Below, piece by piece: positions 18,785 through 27,772 of a stretch of DNA of 40,256 nt (positions are counted from its first letter, which is position 1; every line of letters begins with the position of its first letter). Both the position numbers and the translations under genes were made by a program. The notes under the pieces are model-generated. The model was not told the origin of the DNA. It searched no databases and saw nothing but the letters and a program-made list of their open reading frames with translations. This stretch comes from an uncultured Burkholderiales bacterium (GTDB lineage Bacteria; Pseudomonadota; Gammaproteobacteria; Burkholderiales; Burkholderiaceae_C): NCBI GenBank assembly GCA_903910745.1, contig CAIWAO010000078.1, forward strand, positions 1 to 40,256, in the 5' to 3' direction.

Positions 18785-20215
18785 CTACTTCGCTTGCCAA
18801 ATACTAGCAAAGAATCCGTCAGTTTCGTGAATATGTGGCCACATCCTGAGGTAATCACCCCCGGGTGTACAAAGCGATTCAAAATGAGTTATTTTTAGCT
18901 CATTTAGTACTTCCGAGGCCTTTAGGGGGATAAATTCTTTGAATTCTTTGGTGAATGCTTCAGCTATGGATTCATTTTCTTCTCTCAATAGGCTACAAGT
19001 TGCATAAACCAAGCGACCTCCAGGTTTTAACAATCTGGCAGCTGCGCGCAGGATATTCATCTGAATAACACAAAGCTCTTCGATGCTTTTGGGGTTTTGA
19101 CGCCACTTTAGATCCGGATTTCTTCTCAAAGTGCCCAAACCAGAGCAGGGTGCGTCAACTAAGACTCTGTCCATTTTGCCCCTCAGCCTTTTGATTCTTT
19201 CGTCTCTTTCATGTGCAATTGCAACAGGGTGAACATTAGAGAGTCCACTTCTGGCAAGTCTTGGCTTCAACGCGTCAAGTCGGTGAGCAGAGGTATCAAA
19301 CGCATAAAGTCTTCCCGTGCTTCTCATGGCAGCACCAATTGCTAGTGTTTTACCTCCGGCGCCAGCACAAAAGTCAGCGACCATCTCACCACGTTTGGCA
19401 TCAAGTAAAAGAGCCAAGAGTTGAGAGCCTTCATCTTGAACCTCAATTGAGCCGCTTGTAAAGAGATCAAGCTTTGTTAAAGCTGGTTTATCGTTTAAAC
19501 GAACTCCCCAGGGTGAGAATGGAGTTGGGGCGGCCTTAAATCCAAGGTTAGATAGGCTTTTTAAAACGTCCTCTCGTTTGCAAATGTAGGCATTAACTCT
19601 AAGATCCAGAGGGGCAGTTGTATTGAGTTTTTCAACGACTTGCCAAAAGCTCTCACCAAGCTGCTCTTTCAGGGATTGAGCCAGCCATTCTGGAAGGTTG
19701 TGACGATGGCGCTCCAAGAGGTCATCGGTTTTTACGGCTTCGCATTGCTCAAGCCACTTAATTTCTTCATCTGTTAATGCAGAGTACAAAAAACCAAGTG
19801 TTGAGTCATCAAAATCTTTTTGTCGACCTTTGTGATTTGGAGCTTTGAGCTCTCTTTTGCCTCTTGGGGATTGTAGTTTGTTGCTCTCTGCAGAACTCTC
19901 AGATTTAGAAGCCTCAGGCTTGGAATAGTTTTGAGCGTGTTTGGCAAGGTCTTTTAAATGTTGTGCGAATCCAAGAATTGCAAGCCTTCTCTCCTTTGAG
20001 CCGCTACCCCACGGTGCAAAGTATTCAAATAACTGCTTAAACCTTAAAACGTTATAGGCTGTATCTGCTAGCACCGCCCGTTCACGGTGACCAAAGGAAT
20101 GTTCCTTTCTGTGATCTTTGAAATATTTTGAAAGTACGGAGTCTGCAGGGTGTTCAAAGCGAAGAATCTCACGAACCAGATCTGCGCTTGCACTTAATAG
20201 GGCTTTGGGATGCAT
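18785..20215 (-). CDS. RsmB/NOP-family rRNA (cytosine-C5) methyltransferase
   Basis: A 476-residue SAM-dependent RNA m5C methyltransferase, probably acting on 16S rRNA. SAM motif I is VADFCAGAGGKTLAIGA (about 279-295). Motif IV DAPCSGLGTLRRNPDLKWR carries Cys357, and motif VI YATCS carries the catalytic Cys407, the two-cysteine pattern of this family. The N-terminal domain is interrupted by a hydrophilic, low-complexity stretch (about 97-138) rich in Lys, Ser, Glu and Gln. It may be RsmB, but the N terminus is not a clear match to the NusB-like domain of E. coli RsmB, so I give no symbol. It precedes the divergent purN, an arrangement common in Burkholderiales. Confidence 0.88.
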   Translation of the reverse strand: MHPKALLSASADLVREILRFEHPADSVLSKYFKDHRKEHSFGHRERAVLADTAYNVLRFKQLFEYFAPWGSGSKERRLAILGFAQHLKDLAKHAQNYSKPEASKSESSAESNKLQSPRGKRELKAPNHKGRQKDFDDSTLGFLYSALTDEEIKWLEQCEAVKTDDLLERHRHNLPEWLAQSLKEQLGESFWQVVEKLNTTAPLDLRVNAYICKREDVLKSLSNLGFKAAPTPFSPWGVRLNDKPALTKLDLFTSGSIEVQDEGSQLLALLLDAKRGEMVADFCAGAGGKTLAIGAAMRSTGRLYAFDTSAHRLDALKPRLARSGLSNVHPVAIAHERDERIKRLRGKMDRVLVDAPCSGLGTLRRNPDLKWRQNPKSIEELCVIQMNILRAAARLLKPGGRLVYATCSLLREENESIAEAFTKEFKEFIPLKASEVLNELKITHFESLCTPGGDYLRMWPHIHETDGFFASIWQAK

Positions 20216-20578
20216 AAATTATCGACAGTTAAAACAATTAGTCTTATTTAGTTGGGTCAAGTTACTGCAAATAAGTTGCAGTACCGGACGCACGCTAAAA
20301 TTGGAATTAGAGGAGTTGAAGAACTTGCCCCCATAAGTTCAGTACGAATGCACTGATTTGTTACGGGTACTTTAAAGGGGCGCTAGTAGGCCTGTTGCGA
20401 GATAGAACGGAGCAATTGAATTGATCAGATCTTGAGGTTTAATTGATTAACCCCTCACACGTGCTCATATTGTAAGCTTTTAGTAGAAAGAATGCACCTC
20501 TCCTTTTAGTTGCAGTCACCTAACTTATGAGCTTTTGTCAGCTGTATGCCTATTTGAAGTTGCAAGAAAAAATAATAT
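20216..20578. other. Long divergent spacer without a recognisable gene
   Basis: This is the longest gap in the window (363 bases), between the divergent methyltransferase gene and purN. I see no tRNA-like, 6S-like or purine-riboswitch-like core and no credible short ORF. It contains a stem TACTGCAA-ATAAG-TTGCAGTA (20263-20283), a looser AT-rich hairpin GAGGTTTAA/TTAACCCCTC (20434-20456) and AGTAC/GTACT (20341-20372 region). It must contain both promoters. Confidence 0.5.
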
Positions 20579-21166
20579 ATGAAAAATATAGTGATTCTTA
20601 TCTCTGGTGGTGGCTCAAATATGAAGGCCATCCTTCAAACTGCAAGAGATAGGGACTGGGAGAAACGGTTTGGGGCGAAAGTCTCACGTGTGATAAGCAA
20701 TAAGCAGAGTGCGTTGGGCTTATCCATTGCTGAGGAGTTCAACGTAAAAACATCTGTCGTTGAACATCTTCAATACAAAGAGGCAACAAATCCCAGGGAA
20801 GCCTTCGAGACTGAACTGACCAAGGTAATTGACCAAGACGCACCTGAGTTGGTTGTCTTAGCCGGATTTATGAGAATATTAACCCCTCAATTTGTGAACC
20901 ACTATGAGGGTAGATTGATCAACATTCATCCCTCTCTTTTACCAGCTTTTACGGGCCTTCACACTCACGCAAGAGCCTTAGAAATGGGCTGTAGATTTGC
21001 CGGGGTTACGGTGCACAGGGTTACTCCTGAACTAGATCACGGACCAATCCTTGCCCAAGCGGTGGTACCTGTATTAAAGGGGGATACTGAGAGTGACTTG
21101 GCGTCCAGAGTTTTGACGCAGGAGCACCTTATTTATCCAAAAGTAATTGAAGAATTATTATCTTAA
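20579..21166 (+). CDS. purN: Phosphoribosylglycinamide formyltransferase
   Basis: A 195-residue enzyme of de novo purine synthesis that transfers a formyl group from 10-formyl-tetrahydrofolate to GAR. The phosphate loop is ISGGGSNMKAIL (8-19). The catalytic segment INIHPSLLPAFTGLHTHARALE contains the conserved Asn-x-His, and VTVHRVTPELDHGPILAQ carries the conserved His and Asp. The length is slightly under E. coli PurN. It works in the pathway that ends with PurH (38563-40152). Only a weak AAGAAA precedes the ATG. It converges on the HNH nuclease gene with a 27-base gap. Confidence 0.95.
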   Translation: MKNIVILISGGGSNMKAILQTARDRDWEKRFGAKVSRVISNKQSALGLSIAEEFNVKTSVVEHLQYKEATNPREAFETELTKVIDQDAPELVVLAGFMRILTPQFVNHYEGRLINIHPSLLPAFTGLHTHARALEMGCRFAGVTVHRVTPELDHGPILAQAVVPVLKGDTESDLASRVLTQEHLIYPKVIEELLS

Positions 21167-21193
21167 TTCCATCCTTTCCCCATCAGTTGATTT

Positions 21194-21751
21194 TTAGATC
21201 AAGAAGCGAGAGTTCTTGGGTAAATGCGCAGTTAAAAACTCCATTTGATCGTTCAAAATTCGACGATTTCTTAAAATAAAGTCTTCCCACAAACTGGGTA
21301 CGTAGGGGGTGTATAAAAGTGGCATTCGTGCTTGCTCGGGGGTACGGTTGCCTTTCCTGTGATTGCATGATTTACAGGCGGTGACCACATTCATCCAGTG
21401 ATCCGTTCCATTTTGACCAAAGGGAATAATATGCTCACGGGTTAATTCTGTTTCGTGAAATTGTTCACCGCAGTAGGCGCATAGATTTTGATCTCGCGCG
21501 AATAATTTGCTATTTGTAAGACCTGGTTTAAGCTCGAAAGGGTTGATATTTGGAACCCCCTTTGTGCCAATAATACTGTTAACGGCTATAGTGGACTGCT
21601 TTCCAGTGATTGCGTTGTAACCGCCTCTAAAAACAGCGACTTGCGCACCTGCTTCCCAGCGAACCTCTTCAGCTGCATAATGAATCACCGCTTGCTCTAG
21701 CGAGATCCATGATTGCGGTAGCCCCTGGGCAGACAACTTTAAGACTTTCAA
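21194..21751 (-). CDS. HNH endonuclease
   Basis: A 185-residue HNH-family nuclease. Zinc-binding Cys pairs are CAYC (about 112-115) and CKSC (about 146-149). The beta-beta-alpha metal motif lies between and after them: LTREHIIPFGQNGTDHWMNV with the catalytic His, then NHRKGN. The N-terminal 90 residues are not recognised; the C-terminal 30 may be helical. The start is TTG at 21751, well supported by GGAGG (21758-21762) six bases upstream. The form is common as a solitary chromosomal gene in this order. No methylase, intron or phage genes lie nearby, so a restriction or homing role is not supported. Confidence 0.88.
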   Translation of the reverse strand: MKVLKLSAQGLPQSWISLEQAVIHYAAEEVRWEAGAQVAVFRGGYNAITGKQSTIAVNSIIGTKGVPNINPFELKPGLTNSKLFARDQNLCAYCGEQFHETELTREHIIPFGQNGTDHWMNVVTACKSCNHRKGNRTPEQARMPLLYTPYVPSLWEDFILRNRRILNDQMEFLTAHLPKNSRFLI

Positions 21752-21867
21752 TACAAACCTCCGATTATTGATAAATAACGATGAAGCAGTTCTGAATACC
21801 TAACCTGAGACAATATACCCTGTTTTTGTGACACTTTAAAAATTTTGTTTTCTATAACTACCCAGTC

Positions 21868-22860
21868 ATGCATACTTTTAGAGGTTTTAATCATCCAGGC
21901 ATCGCCAAAGCCAGTGCTTTGACGATTGGAAATTTTGACGGCGTTCACCGTGGACACCAGGCCATGCTGTCTTTAGTCAGAAATGAGGCTAGAAATAGGG
22001 GCGTACCCAGCTGCGTACTGACCTTTGAGCCACACCCGAGAGATTACTTTGCCAGAATATTGGACAAACCTAACTTGGCACCTGCCAGAATCGCAACGCT
22101 TAGAGATAAATTGGCGGAGTTGGAGGCCTGTGGAGTTGACCAGTGTGTCGTAATACCCTTCAATGAAACCCTGTCTTCAAAGACTCCTTCGTCTTTTGTT
22201 GAGGATGTTTTGGTAACGGGGTTGGGTGCAAAGTACCTTTTAGTTGGGGATGATTTCAAGTTTGGCGCCAAAAGAGCTGGAGATTACTCATTCTTAGTAG
22301 AGTCCGGGCATAACCACGGATTTGAAGTCGCGAGGATGAATAGTTACGAGGTTGGAGGGGTTCGGGTCTCAAGCTCCGAGGTTCGCTCTGCCTTAGCAAG
22401 AGGAGACTTTGTACAGGTTGAACAATTGCTTGGCAGGCCCTACAGCATTTCAGGACACGTGGTCCACGGAAGGCACTTAGGACGTGAACTCGGTTGTAGG
22501 ACGCTTAATGTCCGCTTTCTCAGGTCTTTTCAGTCTCACTCAAGTCCAGCGGCTCAGGGAATATTTGTTGTTGAAGTTTTGGGGTTAACGAAAAATCCAC
22601 TCGAAGGAGTTGCCAACTTAGGAGTGCGTCCCACAATTGATTCAAATGATGTTAACCAGGGCCGAGTGCTGCTAGAAACACATATTCTGGATTGGCCAAA
22701 GGAGTTGGGGCAAGACGGTGGATATGGGCGTGTCATCAAAGTTAATCTTTTGCATAAACTACATGATGAGCTCAAATACGATGGGCTAGATTCTCTTAAG
22801 GTTGGCATCCAGCGTGATTGTGATCAAGCAAGGCAGTGGTTTCAAATGAGAAAGCAATAA
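21868..22860 (+). CDS. ribF: Bifunctional riboflavin kinase/FAD synthetase
   Basis: A 330-residue enzyme making FMN and then FAD. The N-terminal adenylyltransferase half has LTIGNFDGVHRGHQAML (about 18-34, with the GxFDGVHxGH motif), VLTFEPHPRDYF, and VSSSEVRSALARGD (about 170-183). The C-terminal flavokinase half has GRPYSISGHVVHGRHLGRELGCRTLNV, GVANLGVRPT and the Glu in LLETHIL. The length is typical. Cofactors made here supply TrxB, the Old Yellow Enzyme and the reductase at 4733. It precedes ileS on the same strand, as in many proteobacteria (ribF-ileS-lspA), with a 148-base spacer. Confidence 0.95.
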   Translation: MHTFRGFNHPGIAKASALTIGNFDGVHRGHQAMLSLVRNEARNRGVPSCVLTFEPHPRDYFARILDKPNLAPARIATLRDKLAELEACGVDQCVVIPFNETLSSKTPSSFVEDVLVTGLGAKYLLVGDDFKFGAKRAGDYSFLVESGHNHGFEVARMNSYEVGGVRVSSSEVRSALARGDFVQVEQLLGRPYSISGHVVHGRHLGRELGCRTLNVRFLRSFQSHSSPAAQGIFVVEVLGLTKNPLEGVANLGVRPTIDSNDVNQGRVLLETHILDWPKELGQDGGYGRVIKVNLLHKLHDELKYDGLDSLKVGIQRDCDQARQWFQMRKQ

Positions 22861-22950
22861 TGAAATTAAATTGATTTTCATTTTCTAGCTTCTAGATCCA
22901 TAACCGCTCAACTCGTTTAAAATCAAATTTCTAACTTAAACACTTTAAAA

Positions 22951-22986
22951 CTCTGGTTTATTGAGCTTTGATAAATATACCCAGAG
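22951..22986 (+). promoter_or_regulatory. Hairpin in the ileS leader
   Basis: CTCTGG (22951-22956) pairs with CCAGAG (22981-22986), and inside it TTTAT (22957-22961) pairs with ATAAA (22971-22975). The structure ends 22 bases before the ileS ATG. No T-run follows, so it is not a terminator of ribF. It could be a leader structure or part of a promoter. Confidence 0.4.
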
Positions 22987-23008
22987 ACAGTTCAACATTT
23001 CGATTTCT

Positions 23009-25978
23009 ATGACCGACTCCCAAGTTACCAATAAAGAATCTACTGCAAGCAGTGGTCCCGATTATCGTAAATCACTTAATTTGCCAGATACAGCGTTTCC
23101 AATGCGGGGTGACTTACCAAAGAGGGAAGGTGCCTGGGTCAAAAACTGGACAGATGAGGGCCTATACCAAAGACTACGACTCGCAAGAGTTGGCGCTCCG
23201 CTTTTTGTATTGCATGATGGGCCCCCCTATGCCAATGGACAAATTCATATCGGACACGCTTTAAACAAAGTGCTCAAAGATATGATTGTCAAGTCACGTC
23301 AGTTGGCTGGTTTTGATGCGCAGTACATTCCAGGCTGGGATTGTCACGGTTTGCCTATAGAAAACGCTATTGAGAAACTTCGTAAGAAAAAATTAGATCG
23401 AGATGAGATGCAAGCCGAGTCCAGGGCGTTCGCGGCAGAGCAGATCAATCAGCAGCGAGAAGATTTTCGTCGTTTAGGAGTCCTTGGCGATTGGGAGCGT
23501 CCCTACAAAACGATGGACTTTGCCAACGAGGCCGGAGAGCTCAGAGCGTTCAAAAAAGTAATAGAACGAGGTTTTGTATATAGGGGGCTAAAGCCAGTTT
23601 ATTGGTGTTTTGACTGCGCATCCTCACTCGCGGAGTTTGAGATTGAATATGCAGAGAAAAAGAGTGAGACGCTTGACGTCGCTTTTTTATGTTCTCAGCC
23701 ACTAAAACTCGCCAAAGCGTTTGGACTGACGTCTTTAAATAAAGATGCCTACGCAGTGATTTGGACGACAACGGCGTGGACAATTCCAGCTAATCAAGCA
23801 ATCAATTTGAACCCTGAGATCAGTTACTCCTTAGTGGACACAGACAGGGGGTTATATATTGTTGCTGAGAACTTAGTTGAATCCTGTCTACAGAGATGGG
23901 GTCTTGAAGGCTTGGTGATTGCGACCACTTTGGGCGCAAACTTGAGTATGATCGAATTTCACCACCCCTTGAGCCACGTTGATAAAGCTTATGAGCGTTG
24001 TGCGCCCGTTTATTTAGCTGAGTACGCAACTGCTACCGAGGGCACTGGACTCGTTCACTCAGCACCGGCTTACGGTGTGGATGACTTTAATTCCTGTGTC
24101 TCTCACGGTATGCAAATCAAAGATATATTAAATCCTGTGCAAGGGGGGGGGACTTATGCGAGTGATTTCGCTTTATTTGGTGGACAGCATATTTGGAAAG
24201 CTGTGCCACTCATCTTAGAGGCCCTTAGAAATGCAAACAGATTAATGGCGACCAAAACCATTACACATAGTTATCCTCATTGTTGGAGACATAAAACTCC
24301 CGTGATCTACCGAGCCGCAGCGCAGTGGTTTATCCGCATGGATGAAGAAACAGAGTCAACTCAAGGAATCTTTGCAACCAACAAAGCAACACAGTCACTT
24401 CGTAAAACTGCATTAGCAGCGATTGAGCAGACAAATTTTTATCCCGAGAACGGCAGATCAAGACTTCGTGACATGATTGCCAACCGGCCCGATTGGTGTA
24501 TCTCTAGACAACGAAGTTGGGGAGTTCCAATTCCATTTCTGATTCACGTAGACAGCGGCGCGTTGCACCCAAAAACCCTTGAGATTTTAGATTTTGCAGC
24601 CTCCAAAATTGAGCAAGCAGGGGTTGAGGCCTGGAGTCGTACGACTTTAGAGGAAATTGTTGGCTTGTATGGCGGCAATGTTAAGGAGTATGCAAAGAGC
24701 ACCGATATTTTGGAGGTTTGGTTTGATTCAGGATCCACTTTTGAACACGTTTTAAGAGGCTCGCATCAAAACGTTTACCCCAGAAATCCTTACCATGATG
24801 TGGGTCCCGAGACAGATTTGTACCTTGAGGGTCACGATCAACACAGGGGATGGTTTCACAGCTCGCTATTGCTGGGCTGTGCACTGTACGGACGAGCTCC
24901 TTACCGAGGACTTTTAACTCATGGATTTGCTACCGATGGACAGGGTCGCAAAATGAGTAAGAGCTTGGGTAACACGGTTGCCCCGCAAGAGGTGATCGGT
25001 AAATTAGGGGCTGAGATTGTTAGACTTTGGGTAGGTGCAACTGATTATTCAGGGGACTTAAACATTGACGAAAAGATATTGGCCCGTGTCGTCGATTCTT
25101 ACCGACGTATTCGAAATACGCTTCGTTTTTTGATGGCTAACATCAGTGATTTTGATTTCGCGAGTGATGCAGTCCCTTTTGATGATTTGCTTGAAATCGA
25201 CCGTTATGCATTATCTAGGACTCAACAACTTCAGGAGCAAATTGTGGGGCAGTGGGACCCACAGAAGAAAGTGTTTGAGGGTGGACACTTCGGCCAGTAT
25301 GAGTTTCATCCTGTTGTCAGCAAGATTCAAATATTTTGCTCTGAAGATTTAGGAGGTTTCTACCTTGATATCTTAAAGGACAGACTTTACACAAGTGCGC
25401 CTAAGTCACTTGAGAGGAGAAGTGCGCAAACTGTGCTTCACCAAATTACGCATGCGATGCTTCGCTGGATGGCGCCCTTTTTATCCTTTACTGCTGAGGA
25501 GGCCTGGGGAGTTCTGCAACAAAGCGGTGATCTGGGGGGGGCTGAATCTAGTTCGGCACAACTCTCAATCTTCACCCAAACTTATTCCCAACTGCCACCC
25601 TCAAATCAAGAGCTCATGGCTAAATGGCAACGAGTGAAAGAAATTCGTGACCAAGCGAATAAGGAAATTGAAGTCCTGAGAAGCAGTGGTTCTGTTGGAT
25701 CTTCATTACAAGCGCATTTAAATCTAAGCTTGAACAAAGCTGATTTTGAGTTGTTGAGCAGTTTGGGGGAGGATCTTAAGTATGTATTCATTACCTCACA
25801 AGCTCACATTGAATTGGGTGAGCAAGAGCATATAAAAGTTTTAGTCAGTGAGAGTGAAAAATGTGCACGCTGTTGGCATTACAGTTCTGATGTGGGCGCT
25901 AACGCCAGCTATGCAACCCTTTGCGGGCGATGTGTTAGTAACTTATATGGCAACGGAGATAAGCGACTTTTCGCTTGA
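23009..25978 (+). CDS. ileS: Isoleucyl-tRNA synthetase
   Basis: A 989-residue class I aminoacyl-tRNA synthetase charging tRNA-Ile. HIGH is at residues 80-83 in [16 protein letters not shown]. The editing domain (about 200-400) has [12 protein letters not shown] and the [16 protein letters not shown] segment. KMSKS is at 648-652. A C-terminal zinc ribbon has CARCWHY and CGRC (about 951-980), marking the bacterial IleS1 type. The frame extends to a TTG at 22961, but the ATG at 23009 gives the normal N terminus. No clear Shine-Dalgarno sequence is present. lspA follows 25 bases later. Confidence 0.96.
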   Translation: MTDSQVTNKESTASSGPDYRKSLNLPDTAFPMRGDLPKREGAWVKNWTDEGLYQRLRLARVGAPLFVLHDGPPYANGQIHIGHALNKVLKDMIVKSRQLAGFDAQYIPGWDCHGLPIENAIEKLRKKKLDRDEMQAESRAFAAEQINQQREDFRRLGVLGDWERPYKTMDFANEAGELRAFKKVIERGFVYRGLKPVYWCFDCASSLAEFEIEYAEKKSETLDVAFLCSQPLKLAKAFGLTSLNKDAYAVIWTTTAWTIPANQAINLNPEISYSLVDTDRGLYIVAENLVESCLQRWGLEGLVIATTLGANLSMIEFHHPLSHVDKAYERCAPVYLAEYATATEGTGLVHSAPAYGVDDFNSCVSHGMQIKDILNPVQGGGTYASDFALFGGQHIWKAVPLILEALRNANRLMATKTITHSYPHCWRHKTPVIYRAAAQWFIRMDEETESTQGIFATNKATQSLRKTALAAIEQTNFYPENGRSRLRDMIANRPDWCISRQRSWGVPIPFLIHVDSGALHPKTLEILDFAASKIEQAGVEAWSRTTLEEIVGLYGGNVKEYAKSTDILEVWFDSGSTFEHVLRGSHQNVYPRNPYHDVGPETDLYLEGHDQHRGWFHSSLLLGCALYGRAPYRGLLTHGFATDGQGRKMSKSLGNTVAPQEVIGKLGAEIVRLWVGATDYSGDLNIDEKILARVVDSYRRIRNTLRFLMANISDFDFASDAVPFDDLLEIDRYALSRTQQLQEQIVGQWDPQKKVFEGGHFGQYEFHPVVSKIQIFCSEDLGGFYLDILKDRLYTSAPKSLERRSAQTVLHQITHAMLRWMAPFLSFTAEEAWGVLQQSGDLGGAESSSAQLSIFTQTYSQLPPSNQELMAKWQRVKEIRDQANKEIEVLRSSGSVGSSLQAHLNLSLNKADFELLSSLGEDLKYVFITSQAHIELGEQEHIKVLVSESEKCARCWHYSSDVGANASYATLCGRCVSNLYGNGDKRLFA

Positions 25979-26003
25979 TCTGAAGTCGTTAACTGGATCG
26001 GCA

Positions 26004-26504
26004 ATGCCTTCAAACAAAAACAATATAACTTTATTTGCGACTTGGATTGCAACTGCAATAGTTATTTTCTTGGCTGATCAATTTACCAAAGTTATGATCA
26101 TTGGAAATTTTCAGTTGGGGGATTCACAACCCGTCTTTCAGGGATGGTTCAATTTAGTCAGAGCTCATAACACGGGCGCAGCGTTTTCTTTCATGGCGTC
26201 AGCCGATGGTTGGCAGCGTTGGCTCTTTACTGGCATTGGTTTGGTTGCGGCTATTCTCATCATTTTTTTACTCAAATCAAATGCAACTCAAAAGTTGTTT
26301 GCCTTTGCACTAACTCTCATATTGGGGGGAGCGATTGGCAATGTATTTGACCGAATCATGTATGGATACGTTATTGATTTCTTAGACTTTTACTGGTCTG
26401 GAATCCATTTTCCCGCATTTAATTTGGCCGATAGTGCCATAACACTTGGTGCCATTTGCTTGTTTATAGATGAGATGCTGAGAGTTAAAAAATCTAAATC
26501 TTAA
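26004..26504 (+). CDS. lspA: Lipoprotein signal peptidase (signal peptidase II)
   Basis: A 166-residue inner-membrane aspartyl protease that cleaves prolipoprotein signal peptides after diacylglyceryl transfer. Four membrane spans are visible, with conserved [10 protein letters not shown] (23-32), [11 protein letters not shown] (53-63), and the catalytic Asp125 in [11 protein letters not shown] and Asp143 in FNLADSAI. The frame extends back into ileS, but the ATG at 26004 gives the normal length and is preceded by GGA; an ATG at 25947 overlapping ileS is less likely. Its substrates should include the lipoprotein at 950-2383. Order ileS-lspA is conserved. Confidence 0.95.
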   Translation: MPSNKNNITLFATWIATAIVIFLADQFTKVMIIGNFQLGDSQPVFQGWFNLVRAHNTGAAFSFMASADGWQRWLFTGIGLVAAILIIFLLKSNATQKLFAFALTLILGGAIGNVFDRIMYGYVIDFLDFYWSGIHFPAFNLADSAITLGAICLFIDEMLRVKKSKS

Positions 26505-26509
26505 AATGG

Positions 26510-26539
26510 AAAAAGGCCTAGACTTTTTTTATCTAGGCC
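26510..26539 (-). terminator. Intrinsic terminator of the quinone oxidoreductase gene
   Basis: On the minus strand an 8-bp stem GGCCTAGA/TCTAGGCC (26539 down to 26515) with an A-rich loop is followed by TTTTT (26514-26510). It lies between the convergent lspA and quinone oxidoreductase genes. On the plus strand no T-run follows, so it mainly serves the minus-strand gene. Confidence 0.85.
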
Positions 26540-26565
26540 CAATTTGCGTCAGCTGTTAATCATTT

Positions 26566-27549
26566 TTACAGAGTCAAAATAGTACAACCAGTTGTTTTAC
26601 GAGCTTCGAGGTCGATGTGAGCTTGTTTGACTTGGTCAAGCGGATAAGTCTGATCGATTGAGATATGAACTTTCTTGCTGATAACGGCTTCAAATAAATC
26701 GTCTGCCATTTCTTGTGTACTCTCTCGAGTTGCGAGGTGTGTAAATAGTGTTTGACGAGTGACGTACAAAGAGCCTTTAGCTGCCAAGATGCCCGGCGCA
26801 AAACTAGGCACAGGACCTGAGGCATTACCAAAACTTGCCAGCAATCCAAGTGGAGCTAAACAGTCTAGTGACTTCTCGAAAGTGTCTTTGCCAACTGAGT
26901 CATAGACAACCTTGACTCCGTGTCCTCCCGTAATCTCTTTAACTCGTGAGGGGAAATCCTCTTTTGAGTAATTGATCGTGAAGGCAGCTCCATTTGTTTT
27001 TGCAAGCGCGCATTTCTCGTCACTTCCAGCAGTTCCGATCAATTGGTAACCTAGAGCTTTAGCCCACTGACATGCGATTAAGCCTACGCCACCGGCTGCT
27101 GCGTGAAAGAGAATGTGGTCACCCTTGTGTAACCCGCCTTGGGGTAGTGTGCGCTTGAGCAAGTACTCAACAGTGAGCCCTTTGAGCATCATAGCTGCAC
27201 CCGTCTCAAAAGAGATGGCATCGGGTAATTTCACTACGCACTTTGCGGGCATCACTCGTTCTTCGCAGTAACTACCGGGGGGGTTACTTGCATAGGCTGC
27301 ACGGTCACCGACCTTAAGGTGAGTCACACCAGTACCAACCGCAGTGATGATCCCAGATGCCTCCATCCCCATGTGAAGCGGCATGGGAAGTGAATACAGT
27401 CCAGCACGTTGATACACATCGATGTAATTTAAGCCAATCGCTTTGTGGGCGATTTTAATTTCACCAACACCGGGTTCACCGACTTTGACATCGACGATCT
27501 TGAGCTCTTCTGGGCCACCGTTTTTCTCAATAATAATTGCTCTCGACAT
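26566..27549 (-). CDS. NADPH:quinone oxidoreductase, zinc-free MDR family
   Basis: A 327-residue medium-chain dehydrogenase/reductase of the QOR type, reducing quinones or similar electrophiles with NADPH. The N-terminal catalytic domain has GLNYIDVYQRAGLY and MGMEASGIITAVG. The Rossmann domain has HAAAGGVGLIACQWAKALG, and a later VVYDSVGKDTFEKSLDCL. The zinc ligands of alcohol dehydrogenases are missing, as expected for QOR. AGGAAT is placed well before the ATG. The 223-base upstream spacer contains two inverted repeats. It is terminated by the hairpin at 26510-26539. Confidence 0.92.
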   Translation of the reverse strand: MSRAIIIEKNGGPEELKIVDVKVGEPGVGEIKIAHKAIGLNYIDVYQRAGLYSLPMPLHMGMEASGIITAVGTGVTHLKVGDRAAYASNPPGSYCEERVMPAKCVVKLPDAISFETGAAMMLKGLTVEYLLKRTLPQGGLHKGDHILFHAAAGGVGLIACQWAKALGYQLIGTAGSDEKCALAKTNGAAFTINYSKEDFPSRVKEITGGHGVKVVYDSVGKDTFEKSLDCLAPLGLLASFGNASGPVPSFAPGILAAKGSLYVTRQTLFTHLATRESTQEMADDLFEAVISKKVHISIDQTYPLDQVKQAHIDLEARKTTGCTILTL

Positions 27550-27585
27550 TTTTTATTCCTATTAAGTTTTGCAAATGAAAAAAAG

Positions 27586-27666
27586 GGGCCAATCTTACAT
27601 TCTCATTCATGGAGAAGGCCCTATGACCATTACTGTGTACAAGAGCGTTTGTTAATAAACGCTCTT
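27586..27666. repeat. Two inverted repeats upstream of the quinone oxidoreductase gene
   Basis: The first element nests TTCTC/GAGAA (27600-27616) inside GGGCC/GGCCC (27586-27621). The second is a perfect 10-bp stem AAGAGCGTTT (27641-27650) and AAACGCTCTT (27657-27666) with loop GTTAAT. Neither has a T-run. They lie between the sulfurtransferase stop and the oxidoreductase start, both on the minus strand, so they may be operator sites, leader structures, or a Rho-linked 3' end. Confidence 0.55.
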
Positions 27667-27772
27667 AAATCAAAAACTTGATCGAGAACAGCAGTGGTTT
27701 GCGAATGTGCAGTGTATGCGTAAATCTAAGTTCTTGCCTAAGTAATTAATAATAACTAATTTTGCAGAGCTG

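Noticed and set aside
20216-20578. 6S RNA or purine riboswitch before purN
   Set aside because: I could not find the long rod with central bubble of 6S RNA nor a three-way junction with the conserved purine-riboswitch loops.
21194-21751. HNH nuclease as part of a mobile intron or restriction system
   Set aside because: No methylase, intron ends, phage genes or repeats flank it; it sits among housekeeping genes.
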